DNA from: Streptomyces sp. AM 2-1-1
GTDB lineage: Bacteria; Actinomycetota; Actinomycetes; Streptomycetales; Streptomycetaceae
Assembly (NCBI RefSeq): GCF_029167645.1
Contig: NZ_CP119147.1
Span: forward strand, 1,550,001 to 1,614,000
Direction of reading: 5' to 3'
Length of the DNA: 64,000 nt
The position numbers were made by a program, and so were the translations under genes. The notes under the pieces were generated by a model. The model was not told the origin of the DNA. It saw only the letters and a program-made list of their open reading frames with translations, and did no database searches. Positions within the stretch are counted from its first letter, which is position 1; the number at the start of each line of letters is the position of its first letter. Shown here in pieces: positions 8,272-17,491 of this stretch.

Positions 8272-10599
8272 TCAGTCGGTCTCCGGGTCGTTGCCCTGCT
8301 GGTTCTCGCGGTCGTTGCCCACCCCGTAGCCGATCAGCATCGATTCCTTCAGGTCCTCCCGGAAGGTGGGGCTGGCAGCCAAGCTGTTCCGGTTCAGGAA
8401 CTCCTCCATCGGAGATTCGGCCATGCTCTCACCGGCCGAGTAGATCTTGGTCTTCTCCTCCCTGGTGAGGTCGTCGAGCTTGTCGGCGTTCGCGTCCACC
8501 GAGTTGTCGGAGATGCTGCCGACCACCTGGCCGATGACTTGTTCCGCCGCACCACTGGCGGTGTCGGTCGCCAGCGGGATGAGCACCGCGGCCGCGCCCA
8601 CGGCCGCGGTCGCGGGCAGGAAGGCGACACCCGCCGCGATGCCCACCCCGGCACCGAACTCGACCCAGCCCGAGCGCTTGGCGACCGCCTTCTCGTACTC
8701 CTCGTGGGTCTTGAGGTTCGTCGCCTCGACCTGGTCGGCCCGGGACTGGTCGAGCATGCCCTGCACCTCGGAGCCCACGCGCACGGTCGCCCTGGCGGCG
8801 CCCTCGTCGATCTTTCCGTTCGGACCGACCGTCTCTTCCAGTGCACTGCGGGTGTAGACCTGCTCGGCGGTCGAGACCGTCGCGTAGGCGTCCGGGTGCT
8901 GGCCGAGGGTGCTGAGGAAGCTCCGGGCTACGCTCCGCCCGTCCTCGCCGGCGCCGGAGAAGCTGATGTGGCCGTCCGGATTCTTGCCCGGCGCGAACAC
9001 ACTGTCCGACGTGTTCTTGTCCAGAGCCCAGTTGATGTCGTCGATGTAGCCGGCGCCCATGGTGCCCAGGCTGTCGGCCATCGCCGCGTTCTCCTTGAGC
9101 AGCTTCGGGTCCGCGCCGTACTTCTCCATGACCTGTTGCATGACCTTGGCGTTGTCCGCGTCCCGCACCACGCTGCCGTCCGGCTCCCCCTCCGGGTAGC
9201 CGAGGGTCGCCGCCTCCAGGGCGTGGCCCAGCGCGTCGGGCATCTGGTCGAGCGAGGCCTCGAGCTCCTTCTGGTCCAGCGAGTTGACGTCGGGGAAGGA
9301 CTCCCACTTCTCGTTGCCGAAGAAGTCGAGGTAGTTCTCGATCCCCTTGCCGAGGTCGGCCTTGGCGCCGGCCTTGACCGTGCCGTCCTCGTTGTAGGCG
9401 GTCGGCGGGTCCGCGAAGAACCTCTTGGCCGCCTCCGGACTGTTGCCCAGTGCCTCCAGCATGGCGGTGGCCGGGTCGTAGCCGGCCCCGTTCACACCGG
9501 AGGGGTTGAACGGGTTCTTGAACGGGCTGTTCACCACCTTGTTGTCGGCGAACATGTACGGGTCCTTCTGGTGCAGCTGCGCCACGTGCTCGGCGATCGG
9601 GTTGAGGAACTTCGCGTCGTAGTTCCCGTACCGCATGATCCCGCCGAGCAGCTGGTAGCCGTACGGCCCGTTGTAGTCGTTCTTGCCCAGCGGAACCCGC
9701 TCCGTGCCCAACTTGCGGAGCTCGGGGCCCCACTTGTCGGTGAACTCCTTGTCCTGGGAGGCGCTGGCCAGGTTGAGACCGAGGTTCTTCTGGAGCTCCT
9801 GGACGTCCTTGAGGCGCTCCGGGTCGACCTTGCCGTACTCGTACGTGTCCGTGGAGAGCTGACCGAAGAAAGCGAGTGACTTCTCCGGGCCGAGCTTGTT
9901 GTAGAAGTCCTTGGAGAACTCCACCGACGAACTGTTGTCCTTCAGCAGTTCGTTGAGCTGCTGGAGTTCGGTGTGCGTGAGGTCCCGGCCCTTGGATGCC
10001 AGGGCGGCGGCGCGGGCGGCCTCCTCCTGGTCCAGCTTCGTGTACGTCGGGGCCTGGAAGTCCTTGCGGTCGGTGACGTTGGCCTCGAGGGAGTTCTTGA
10101 AGGAGAGGTCGGCGTCGTTGCAGTTGTCGACGATGAGGTCGATCCTCTTCTGCCACGACGCGATGTTCGCCTTCTCCTGCCGCAGGAGGTCGGGGTAGTC
10201 GGGGTCGTGCCGCGCCGCGTTGCTCTCGGACAACGGGCTCCGTGCGGTGACCTGGCCCTTGCCGTCCACGCGTACGCCGGCTGCGGGACCTTCGTGGTCC
10301 CGGATGTTGACCAGGTCGTCCTTGGCCTTCTTGAAGACCGTGTAACCGTCCTCGAAGATCGACTTCACGCCCTTGGCCTCGGCCGCGGCGTCCGAGAACT
10401 CCTTGGCCGTCTTGCCGATGAACGACTTGGTGACCCCCGCGTTGACGCCTTCCCAGGTCGCCCCGTCCGCCTTGGCCTTCATGCCGTCGGCGGCGTCGGT
10501 GGCGAGCTTGTCCAGCTTCCCCGCCATCTCCGACCAGTCGTCGGCGGCGGCCTTCAGCTTCGCCACCGGAGCGTCGACTATGTCCTCGTACTTCAGCAT
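8272..10599 (-). CDS. Large DUF6571-like, WXG-headed protein (putative type VII secreted effector)
   Basis: A 775-aa protein with no signal peptide. The first 100 residues are helical, with WEG at 49-51 resembling the WXG turn. A long charged helical middle follows, then a hydrophobic Gly/Ala segment at about 655-710 and an acidic tail ending in ETD. This layout resembles the large ESX-associated proteins called DUF6571 in actinomycetes, which are thought to be exported surface proteins or polymorphic-toxin-like effectors. No nuclease or deaminase motif is evident in the C-terminus. It is the middle gene of an operon with the small helical protein 19 bp upstream and the lipoprotein downstream. 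Function is unproven; the family name rests on resemblance. Confidence 0.75.
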   Translation of the reverse strand: MLKYEDIVDAPVAKLKAAADDWSEMAGKLDKLATDAADGMKAKADGATWEGVNAGVTKSFIGKTAKEFSDAAAEAKGVKSIFEDGYTVFKKAKDDLVNIRDHEGPAAGVRVDGKGQVTARSPLSESNAARHDPDYPDLLRQEKANIASWQKRIDLIVDNCNDADLSFKNSLEANVTDRKDFQAPTYTKLDQEEAARAAALASKGRDLTHTELQQLNELLKDNSSSVEFSKDFYNKLGPEKSLAFFGQLSTDTYEYGKVDPERLKDVQELQKNLGLNLASASQDKEFTDKWGPELRKLGTERVPLGKNDYNGPYGYQLLGGIMRYGNYDAKFLNPIAEHVAQLHQKDPYMFADNKVVNSPFKNPFNPSGVNGAGYDPATAMLEALGNSPEAAKRFFADPPTAYNEDGTVKAGAKADLGKGIENYLDFFGNEKWESFPDVNSLDQKELEASLDQMPDALGHALEAATLGYPEGEPDGSVVRDADNAKVMQQVMEKYGADPKLLKENAAMADSLGTMGAGYIDDINWALDKNTSDSVFAPGKNPDGHISFSGAGEDGRSVARSFLSTLGQHPDAYATVSTAEQVYTRSALEETVGPNGKIDEGAARATVRVGSEVQGMLDQSRADQVEATNLKTHEEYEKAVAKRSGWVEFGAGVGIAAGVAFLPATAAVGAAAVLIPLATDTASGAAEQVIGQVVGSISDNSVDANADKLDDLTREEKTKIYSAGESMAESPMEEFLNRNSLAASPTFREDLKESMLIGYGVGNDRENQQGNDPETD

Positions 10600-10618
10600 G
10601 CGCGTGCTCCCCCGAGCC

Positions 10619-11047
10619 CTAGTTCATGTATTCAGTGAGCACGGATATCTTCGCCAGATCGCCCTCGATCTTCGCCTCGTCCTTGGCGTTCTGCGCCTTG
10701 CTGTAATCGAGGTGATTCGAGATCTGCGCGCAGGAATCCAGCAGTGTCCGCAGGTGGGTCTGCCAGAAGTCGTGCACCTTTCGCACGGCCCCACCGCTCA
10801 CGAAGTTCGCGCTGGTCAGCGCCGTCGCCGCGTCGGCCGTGGAGGCGCGGGCGATGTCGCCCTCCTTCGCCAGGCGAACCCGCAGGTCGTAGGCGGCGTT
10901 GCCGATGGCGCCGAGGTCGTCCCGATTGACCACCAGGTCCCCGCTGCCACCGCCTCCGCCGCCGTCGGCCGGAACGTGGTCGATCTGCATGGCAGTCCGC
11001 TGGGCCGCCGCCGCGCGCAGTTCGGCCCATTCTTGATCGAACGTCAC
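10619..11047 (-). CDS. Small helical WXG100/ESX-partner-like protein
   Basis: A 142-aa protein. The GTG at 11047 is preferred over an upstream TTG (11059) because GGGGGA lies immediately before it. The chain is almost entirely helical with a glycine-rich break (about residues 30-38), no signal peptide and no transmembrane span. It is the promoter-proximal gene of the three-gene operon. That gene order matches small helical ESX partners that co-fold with or guide a larger substrate. There is no strict WXG; HDFWQTH near the middle is the nearest. The secretion link is inference. Confidence 0.72.
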   Translation of the reverse strand: MTFDQEWAELRAAAAQRTAMQIDHVPADGGGGGGSGDLVVNRDDLGAIGNAAYDLRVRLAKEGDIARASTADAATALTSANFVSGGAVRKVHDFWQTHLRTLLDSCAQISNHLDYSKAQNAKDEAKIEGDLAKISVLTEYMN

Positions 11048-11365
11048 CAATTCCCCCAAGTCCTACCGTGCGGGCCGCTCCACCGTATTCACGCGGCCCC
11101 CGACCCGGTCACCGTATCGCTTGTGCCACCGGCGGCGCCCGGAAGGCCTGTGAGGATTGCGCGAACCGAATTCCGGGCGAAAGCGAGCGAACCGGGGAAT
11201 GGGGCCGAACGGCTGAGCGCCGCCCGATGCCCGGTCAACGTCTGCGCACCAGCTTGCGGAGACCGGCGATGAGCGCCGGAACATGGCGCGCGAGCGGGGC
11301 AGGTGCCGCCGCCGGGCCGGGCGACTGCGGCGCCCGGGGATGTCTGGTCCGTCGACGTGGGGTGA

Positions 11366-11632
11366 TCAGCCGGCGACCGCGCGCGGCAGCGTCCGTACCA
11401 CCTGTTCGCCAAGAGGGACGAGGCGGTGGTGCACACGGTCGAGGCACCCACGGCCACCATGATCCCCGCCCCGCTCACCCTCGGCGACGACGTGCTGTGG
11501 CGACTGCGCTGGACGACCCCCGGCCGCCCGCCACTCCCCGCTCGTCACCCCATGACGGTGGGGCCCGCTACCTCGAACGGGGCTCACGGCGTGCTGCCCG
11601 GGAACGGAGTCCCCGGGCCTCGCCCCGATTGA
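11366..11632 (+). pseudogene. Possible gene remnant in the 11.05-11.7 kb gap
   Basis: The 11048-11714 gap has no intact gene. An open frame here, with strong third-position G/C bias, contains a protein-like stretch (YHLFAKRDEAVVHTVEAP) but no good start. It matches no family I know and may be the tail of a lost gene. Confidence 0.25.
11596..11618 (-). terminator. Stem-loop downstream of decarboxylase gene
   Basis: GCCCGGG and CCCGGGC form a 7-bp stem with a 9-nt loop about 100 bp beyond the decarboxylase stop on the minus strand. It is a plausible but short terminator. Confidence 0.35.
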
Positions 11633-11714
11633 CCTCACCGTCATGCCCCCTGGGCGGGTGACCGCTGGGGAGACACCGGCGAGTGCGGCCTCCACGGTGG
11701 CGCCAGGAGCGGGA

Positions 11715-14072
11715 TCACCGTTCCGGGACGGCGGGTTCCGGCCGTACGCACTCGATCATGTAGTCGCCGTTCTCGTCGACGGTGACTCCGTGGGCTTCGC
11801 TGTGGAAGCCGGGGAAGAGGCGGTCGAAAGCCTCGAGCGCGCCGAGATACCGCAGGAGTGGTCCGTCTGGCTCGCCGAGGTGTTCGCCGGGCATGAGGAC
11901 GGGGATTCCGGGTGGGGTGACGGTGACCATGGCGGCCGCGACGCGGCCTGCGGCCTCGCTGAGGCGTACGCGTTCCGTTCCGCCGCGGATCAGGCGGCGG
12001 TAGCAGGCCTGCGGGGGCAGGACGGGGCGTGGCAGTTGTTGGAAGGCATCGTCGAGGGAGGTGATGAGTTCGGCCCGGGTGAGGTGTTCGTGCATGTCCT
12101 GGCAGAGACCGCTGAGCGTTGTGCCCGCGTAGCGCCGGGGGTGTTGCGCGGTAAGGGTCGGCAGGACGCGGTCGAGGGGGGTGTCCACGTCGTACAGGGC
12201 CTTGAAGTCGATCAGGGCATCGAGGAGGGTGCCCCATTTGCCCTTGGTGATGCCCATGGAGAAGAGGATGAGGGTGCTGTAGGTGTCCGTCTTCTCCACC
12301 ACGACACCGCGGTCGGCGAGGTAGGCGGTCAGGATGCGGGCGGGGATGCCCCGGCCGGCGACCTGACCGGTGGCGTCCACACCGGGGCAGGTGACGGTGA
12401 CCTTGACGGGATCCAGCATGCAGTAGCCGTCGTCCAGGTCGGGAAAGCCGTGCCAGTCGGCGCCCGGTTCGAGTTGCCAGCAGGTGGGTTCGCGACCGAG
12501 GAGGGCGAGCGGGGCATCGGCGAAGGGAATGCGTTCGCCGTCTGCCGGGTCGGTGACCGTATCGGGTTGCCAGACACCGAAGAACCAAGTCGGCCGGTCA
12601 CCTGCCTCTGCGATACGGCGTCCGGTGCGGACGACGGCCTGGCGGAAGCGGATGGCCTCGGTCACCGCCTCGTCGATCAGCCACTGGCCCTGCGGGCCGT
12701 CCATCATCGCGGTGGCCACGTCCAGCGATGCGATGGCGGGATAGAGCGGTGAGGTGGTGCCGTGCATCATGAACGCCTCGTTGAAGCGCTCGTGCTCGAC
12801 GGGTGCCCGGGGGGCGGACTTGACGTGGACCATTGCGGTCTGGGAAAGCGCGGCGAGGAGCTTGTGGGTGGACTGGGTGGCGAAGACGGTCGGCCGTTCC
12901 GGACCGGTGAAGGTGTCCGGGCCGACGGCCATGCCGTACCGGCCGGCGTACAGGGGGTGGAAGCGTGCGTAGGCGAACCAGGCTTCGTCGAAGTGGAGCC
13001 GGGGAGAACTGGGCGCGAGGGCACGGGTGACGTGGAGGGTGTCGTAACACAGGCCGTCATAGGTGGAGTTGGTGATGACGGCGTACTGGGCCGCGTCCGT
13101 GACCGCCTGTGCGGTGAGGGGGTTGGCGGCGACGCGCGCTGCGACGGCGTCCCGGTCGAGGACCCGCGGGGGCAGCGGACCCGCCAGCCCGTAGCCGTTG
13201 CGGGTCGGGACCAGGTAGACGGGCCGGGCCCCGGAGATGACCAGGCCGTGCAGCACGGACTTGTGGCAGTTGCGGTCCACGAGGGCGATCTCGTCCGCGG
13301 TGACGCTGTAGTGCCCCACCATGCGGTCCGCGGTCGAGTCGCCGTGCAGCACGAAGTACGTGCGGTCGGCGCCGAAGACCCGGGCGGCGTTGCGCTCCGC
13401 TTCACCGATCGGGCCGGTGTGCTCAAAGAGGGAACCGAGCTCCCCGACCGAGATCGAGAGATCGCTGCGGAAGAGCCGCTCACCGAAGTAGTCGAAGAAG
13501 GCACGGCCGACCGGTGACTTGAGGAACGCGACGCCGCCCGAGTGCGCGGGGGTGTGCCAGGAGTACTCGTGCGCGTTGTCGAACCGCTGCAGCGCCTTGA
13601 AGAACGGCGGAAGGAGATTGTTCCGGTAGGCCTCCGCAGCGCTGGCGACTCGTCCCGCGATGAAGGGGGCCGTGTCCTCCAGCGGCCACACGTAGCCCAC
13701 GACGGTCTCGGAGACCCACAGGGGCAGTCGCTCCAGGGCGTGGTCCGACTCGTCCGTCATGGCCAGGAGCACGGGCAGGTCCTTGAAGCGCCGGTTGATC
13801 CGGCGCAGCACCTCGGCACCACCGCCGTCTTCGGTGTCGCTGCCGCTGCCGTTGCCGCCGGCGGGAGAGCCGGGCAGGTCCCAGCCCACGAGCGCCGCCG
13901 TCAGCACTGACTCGGTCCGCAGGGCGGCGAGAGCGTCACGACCCGTCCTGGCCCAGCGCACTTCGAGCCCGCGGTTCTCCAGCTCCTTCGCGATACGCCG
14001 GAGTTGTTCGTCGTCCGCTCCACCTCCGAGGGGATCCGTGCGCAGCGCGAACAGGATCGTGCCCTTCGCCAT
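11715..14072 (-). CDS. Orn/Lys/Arg decarboxylase, large PLP fold-type I enzyme
   Basis: A 785-aa cytoplasmic enzyme of the bacterial biodegradative arginine/lysine/ornithine decarboxylase family (AdiA/LdcI/SpeF). It would convert a basic amino acid to a polyamine or diamine plus CO2, consuming a proton. Residues 1-130 look like the receiver-like wing domain. The PLP core shows HTPAHSGG (173-180), HFDEAWFAY (360-368) and STHK with Schiff-base Lys404. The C-terminal domain is complete, and the length is normal for the family (about 710-780). Substrate choice among Arg, Lys and Orn is not decidable by eye. No antiporter is adjacent, unlike enterobacterial acid-resistance loci. A purine-rich GGAGGAAGAAG precedes the ATG. 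Confidence 0.92.
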   Translation of the reverse strand: MAKGTILFALRTDPLGGGADDEQLRRIAKELENRGLEVRWARTGRDALAALRTESVLTAALVGWDLPGSPAGGNGSGSDTEDGGGAEVLRRINRRFKDLPVLLAMTDESDHALERLPLWVSETVVGYVWPLEDTAPFIAGRVASAAEAYRNNLLPPFFKALQRFDNAHEYSWHTPAHSGGVAFLKSPVGRAFFDYFGERLFRSDLSISVGELGSLFEHTGPIGEAERNAARVFGADRTYFVLHGDSTADRMVGHYSVTADEIALVDRNCHKSVLHGLVISGARPVYLVPTRNGYGLAGPLPPRVLDRDAVAARVAANPLTAQAVTDAAQYAVITNSTYDGLCYDTLHVTRALAPSSPRLHFDEAWFAYARFHPLYAGRYGMAVGPDTFTGPERPTVFATQSTHKLLAALSQTAMVHVKSAPRAPVEHERFNEAFMMHGTTSPLYPAIASLDVATAMMDGPQGQWLIDEAVTEAIRFRQAVVRTGRRIAEAGDRPTWFFGVWQPDTVTDPADGERIPFADAPLALLGREPTCWQLEPGADWHGFPDLDDGYCMLDPVKVTVTCPGVDATGQVAGRGIPARILTAYLADRGVVVEKTDTYSTLILFSMGITKGKWGTLLDALIDFKALYDVDTPLDRVLPTLTAQHPRRYAGTTLSGLCQDMHEHLTRAELITSLDDAFQQLPRPVLPPQACYRRLIRGGTERVRLSEAAGRVAAAMVTVTPPGIPVLMPGEHLGEPDGPLLRYLGALEAFDRLFPGFHSEAHGVTVDENGDYMIECVRPEPAVPER

Positions 14073-14222
14073 GAGTTCTTCTTCCTCCGGTCGGCATCCG
14101 TTTCCGGAGGATCATCCGGCCGCGAAAGCACCGGCCTCACCCGTGCGCATCCAAACCACCCGTAGGAAGGAGAGCACCGCTCGCAGGGGCTGCCCGGAGA
14201 CGGGGGTGTTCGCTCGCGGGTC

Positions 14223-14525
14223 TCACTGCCCGCGCAGGTGTCCCCCGGCGGTCGCGTGCCGGGGGCCTGCTTCCTGTGGGGCAAGTCGCCGGACACGGCG
14301 CGGTCCGCGCAGAGGGGCGATCGCGCCACGGGCCGGGACGCGGTCGATGAGGTGCACGGCGTCGTGCGGATGCCGGGCGAGGGACACCCGGACGCCGACG
14401 CGGCCGACGGCGACCGCCACGGCGCCGGTCGCGCTGGGGCGGTCGTCGAGCGCTCGGAGCGCTTCCGGCTCGCACGGTGCGCCCGGCGCCGCAGCCGCCG
14501 GTGTCTCCGGTGCTCCGCCGGCCAC
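14223..14525 (-). CDS. Possible small CDS or remnant of unknown function
   Basis: The 14073-14573 gap holds a GTG-started frame of 100 codons. Its middle has nearly pure G/C third positions and a protein-like composition (ATGAVAVAVGRVGVRVSLA). I see no Shine-Dalgarno sequence and recognise no family. The C-terminal third turns Arg/Pro-rich, as in a decayed or spurious frame. Confidence 0.3.
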   Translation of the reverse strand: MAGGAPETPAAAAPGAPCEPEALRALDDRPSATGAVAVAVGRVGVRVSLARHPHDAVHLIDRVPARGAIAPLRGPRRVRRLAPQEAGPRHATAGGHLRGQ

Positions 14526-14573
14526 CGGCGGAGTTCGCCCGGCTGCGGGCGTGCCGCGTCGGGAAGGCCGGTC

Positions 14574-15278
14574 TCAGCCGGGCGGCCCGGCGTGCCGCCC
14601 GGCGCGGGAACCCGCGTAAGCGGCGACACGCAGGGAACGCAGACGGTCCACGGGACGGACGTCCGGCAGCAGGTTGCGGTAGGGGTCGAACGCCTCGCCG
14701 TCCTCGGACCGCGCGGCGGCATCCGCTCCGAGCAGAATCAGCCGGGCCAGCGGCCGCCAGGCCGCCCTCTCGCCGATACAGAGCCTGAACGCGAGGGGCC
14801 GCACGGCGGTGGCGGCCCCCACCGCCGCCGGTCGGGCGGGGACGCGCCCGGTCCGGGGCTCCGGGAAGAGAGCCAGCACCCCACGCCGTCCGCCGACGAC
14901 GTACGGCAAGAGGGTGGAGTACGGGCCGGCGGTGGCGGATGTGCGGGGAAGCGGCACGTGGCGGGACCAGCGGCCGCGGCCGCTGGTCGTGAGCAGCAGG
15001 TCGAGGGGGCGGCCCGGTCCGCCCGCGTCCGCCACCCGGAGCGCCAGTCCCGCGCCGTCGGGCAGGAGTCGGGGAAGCCCGGCGGCACGCGACCAGCGCG
15101 CCGTGACCGCGTACGAGCCGGGGGCGCCCAGCCATGGCACGTCCCAGTGGGTCGCTCGCGCGGGCACGTCAAGGCGGCCCACCATGATCACCCCGTCGGG
15201 GTGCAGGGCCGGCCGGCTGCCGCGCCGACGGGCGGCGGCGCGAGCCGTGCGGAAGGCGAGCCGCTCCAGACGGTTCAT
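14574..15278 (-). CDS. Catalase-superfamily-like protein (function uncertain)
   Basis: A 234-aa protein. The ATG at 15278 follows GGAGAGACGC. Residues about 25-110 resemble the heme-catalase core: HPDGVIMVGRL recalls the HxxGxxxxG strand, and WSRAAGLPRLLPDGAGLALR recalls the catalase RFSxxxG...DxRGFAxR segment, followed by a DLLLTTSG strand. The usual catalytic Asn and the proximal Tyr-containing C-terminal part are not recognisable, and the chain is less than half the length of a true catalase. It may be a heme-binding or heme-less relative. A gene set apart by over 260 bp on its 5' side suggests its own promoter. The fold guess is by eye only. Confidence 0.6.
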   Translation of the reverse strand: MNRLERLAFRTARAAARRRGSRPALHPDGVIMVGRLDVPARATHWDVPWLGAPGSYAVTARWSRAAGLPRLLPDGAGLALRVADAGGPGRPLDLLLTTSGRGRWSRHVPLPRTSATAGPYSTLLPYVVGGRRGVLALFPEPRTGRVPARPAAVGAATAVRPLAFRLCIGERAAWRPLARLILLGADAAARSEDGEAFDPYRNLLPDVRPVDRLRSLRVAAYAGSRAGRHAGPPG

Positions 15279-15544
15279 GCGTCTCTCCGTCGGTGTTGTC
15301 GGCGGTCGTTTTGTGTCGTCGGCAGCGGTCCGGGCGTTTCCGGGCCCATGGCAGCGGATTCCCGTGCGCGACCGTTCGTCAGGGTTCCCCGTCGCCCGGG
15401 CCGCGCCGGCCTGCGGTGGCGTCGCGTGCGGGGATACCGCACGGAGGAGCGCTGCCGGACCGCGACGCTCGCGCCGTGGCGTCCCGGCCGTCCACGCGGC
15501 CCGACCCGCCCGACCGCCCGGCACGACGGGAGCGGCGGCTGCGG

Positions 15545-16084
15545 TCAGCGCCTCGGCAGGCGGTGCAGGACGACCTCGCCGAACACCCCGTCCGCCACCG
15601 TGCACGTCATGTAGGTGCAGTACGGCTGCCGTCTGCGGTCCGTCGGCGATCCCGGATTCAGCAGGCGCATACCGCCCGGAGCCTCGGTGTCCCAGGGAAT
15701 GTGGCTGTGGCCGAAGACGAGGACGTCCAGGTCGGGATAGAGAGCGGCGCAGCGCGCTTCCCGCCCGCGGGCTGACCCCGTCTCATGGACGACACCGAAG
15801 CGCAGGCCCCCCAACCGGGCGCGGGCCACCTCCGGCAACCGGTCCCGCAATTCCGGTCCGTCGTTGTTCCCGTACACGCCGACCAGGCGTCGCGCGCGTC
15901 CTTCCAGCAGATCCAGAGTGGCTACGTCCACCCAGTCCCCGGCGTGGACGACGACGTCCGCCCGGTCCGCCTCCCTCAGCAGTTCGTCGGGGAGTTGCCT
16001 GGCGCGCCGGGGCACATGGGTGTCCGCGACGAGCAGGAGCCGCACGGGAGGGTCCGTCGCCACCCCGGTCGTGTCGTTCTCCAT
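15545..16084 (-). CDS. YfcE/MJ0936-type metallophosphoesterase
   Basis: A 179-aa cytoplasmic calcineurin-like phosphodiesterase. All metal-binding blocks are present: DTH (21-23), GD (49-50), GNND (72-75), VVHETG with His100, and GHSH (125-128). Small stand-alone members of this family hydrolyse phosphodiesters or cyclic nucleotides; the natural substrate is usually unknown. The ATG at 16084 follows GGAAGG. Longer in-frame starts add a Gly/Thr/Arg-rich tail that looks non-coding. It stands alone between two gaps of about 250 bp. Confidence 0.88.
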   Translation of the reverse strand: MENDTTGVATDPPVRLLLVADTHVPRRARQLPDELLREADRADVVVHAGDWVDVATLDLLEGRARRLVGVYGNNDGPELRDRLPEVARARLGGLRFGVVHETGSARGREARCAALYPDLDVLVFGHSHIPWDTEAPGGMRLLNPGSPTDRRRQPYCTYMTCTVADGVFGEVVLHRLPRR

Positions 16085-16315
16085 CCGCCTGCCTTCCCGG
16101 TTGTCCCGAGTCCCCAGGGTTCCGCCGCTTCCGACGGTTCCGCCGGTTCTCCGGGTTTCTCGCGATTCACCTTGCCCGCCGGGTCCGGTCGGGCGCCCGG
16201 AGTGCGTGGTCGAGGGGTCGGCCCCGTGCGCCACGGCCCCGGGGCGGCGACGGGGGTGGAAGGGTTGTCGTTCTCACCCGCCCGCCCCGCACTGCCCCTG
16301 TCGCCGCCCGGCCCT

Positions 16316-17491
16316 TCAGTGTCCGGGGCGGATGACCGCGCGGACGCAGCCGTCGGTCTTGTGCTTGAACATGTCGTACGCGGTGGGCGCCTCGTCCAGA
16401 GTGACGCTGTGCGTCGCCAGATGGGACGTGCTCAGCTCACCGGCGGCGACACGGTCCAGCAGCATGGGGATGTAACGCTGGCCGTGCATCTGTGCGCCGC
16501 GCAGGGTCAACCCCTTGTTGATCACCGGGCCGAGGGGGAACTTGTCGACAGCGCCGGCGAACACGCCGAGCACGAAGACCGTGCCGCCCTTGCGGCAGGC
16601 GTGCACGGCCTGCCGGACGGCGGTGGGGCGGTCCGTCTGGAGCCGTAGTTGCTGCTTGACCTGGTCGTAGAGGTACATCGGACCGTCGCTGTGTGCTTCC
16701 ATGCCGACCGCCTCGATGCACACGTCCGGGCCGCGACCACCGGTGCGTTCCCGCAGTTCCGCCCCGACGTCCGTGTTCGTGTAGTCGATGACCTCGCTGC
16801 CGACGAACCGTTTCGTCATCTCCAGCCGTTCGGGGATCCGGTCGATGGAGATGACCCGCTCCGCACCGAGCAGGATCGCGGCGCGGGCGGCCATCTGTCC
16901 CACGGCGCCGCATCCCCACACGGCGACCACGTCACCGGGCTTCACTCCGCCCAGGTCCGCGCCCATCCAGCCGGTCGGCACCGAGTCGGAGACGAAGAGT
17001 GCGCTCGTGTCGTCGACGCCTTCGGGAATGGTGAAGGCGCCGTAGTCCGCGAACGGGACGCGCACGTACTCGGCGTGGCTGCCGCGCAGTCCTCCCATGG
17101 CGTGGGAGTAACCGAAGATGCCGCCGGTGTCGGCGCCGAAGAGCGCCTGGCCGATACCGGGATTGGTGTTGGTGTTGTCGCACAGGGACCACAGATCATG
17201 GGTGCAGTACCAGCAGCGCCCACAGCCCACGAACGAGCAGACGACCACCCGGTCACCCACGGAGTGCCGACGCACGGCAGACCCGACCTCGACGACCTCT
17301 CCGACGAACTCGTGGCCGATCACGTCGCCGGCCCGCATGAACGGGATGTAGCCGCCGATGAGGTGGAGGTCCGATCCGCAGGTCGTGCCGGCGACGAGCC
17401 GGACGATCACGTCCTGGTCGTTGCGCAGGACCGGGTCGGGCACCTGCTCGACGGACAGCTTGTTGACGCCTTCCCAGCACAGGGCTTTCAC
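16316..17491 (-). CDS. Zinc-dependent alcohol/formaldehyde dehydrogenase-like MDR enzyme
   Basis: A 391-aa NAD(P)-dependent medium-chain dehydrogenase. Catalytic-zinc ligands are Cys38 (TTCGSDLH) and His60-Glu61 (GHE). The structural zinc lobe has Cys90, 93, 96 and 104. A Rossmann motif (VWGCGAVGQMAA) follows. An insert around DGPMYLYDQVKQQ and the full length near 390 match glutathione-independent formaldehyde-dehydrogenase-like members common in Actinobacteria. The GTG at 17491 has GGAGGGAG upstream. It overlaps the preceding gene by 4 bp, so it is the last gene of a three-gene operon. The substrate is not determined. Confidence 0.9.
   Translation of the reverse strand: MKALCWEGVNKLSVEQVPDPVLRNDQDVIVRLVAGTTCGSDLHLIGGYIPFMRAGDVIGHEFVGEVVEVGSAVRRHSVGDRVVVCSFVGCGRCWYCTHDLWSLCDNTNTNPGIGQALFGADTGGIFGYSHAMGGLRGSHAEYVRVPFADYGAFTIPEGVDDTSALFVSDSVPTGWMGADLGGVKPGDVVAVWGCGAVGQMAARAAILLGAERVISIDRIPERLEMTKRFVGSEVIDYTNTDVGAELRERTGGRGPDVCIEAVGMEAHSDGPMYLYDQVKQQLRLQTDRPTAVRQAVHACRKGGTVFVLGVFAGAVDKFPLGPVINKGLTLRGAQMHGQRYIPMLLDRVAAGELSTSHLATHSVTLDEAPTAYDMFKHKTDGCVRAVIRPGH

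Noticed and set aside
11643..12752. Plus-strand gene opposite the decarboxylase C-terminus
   Set aside because: Composition mirrors the antisense of a fully conserved PLP enzyme; no independent motif.
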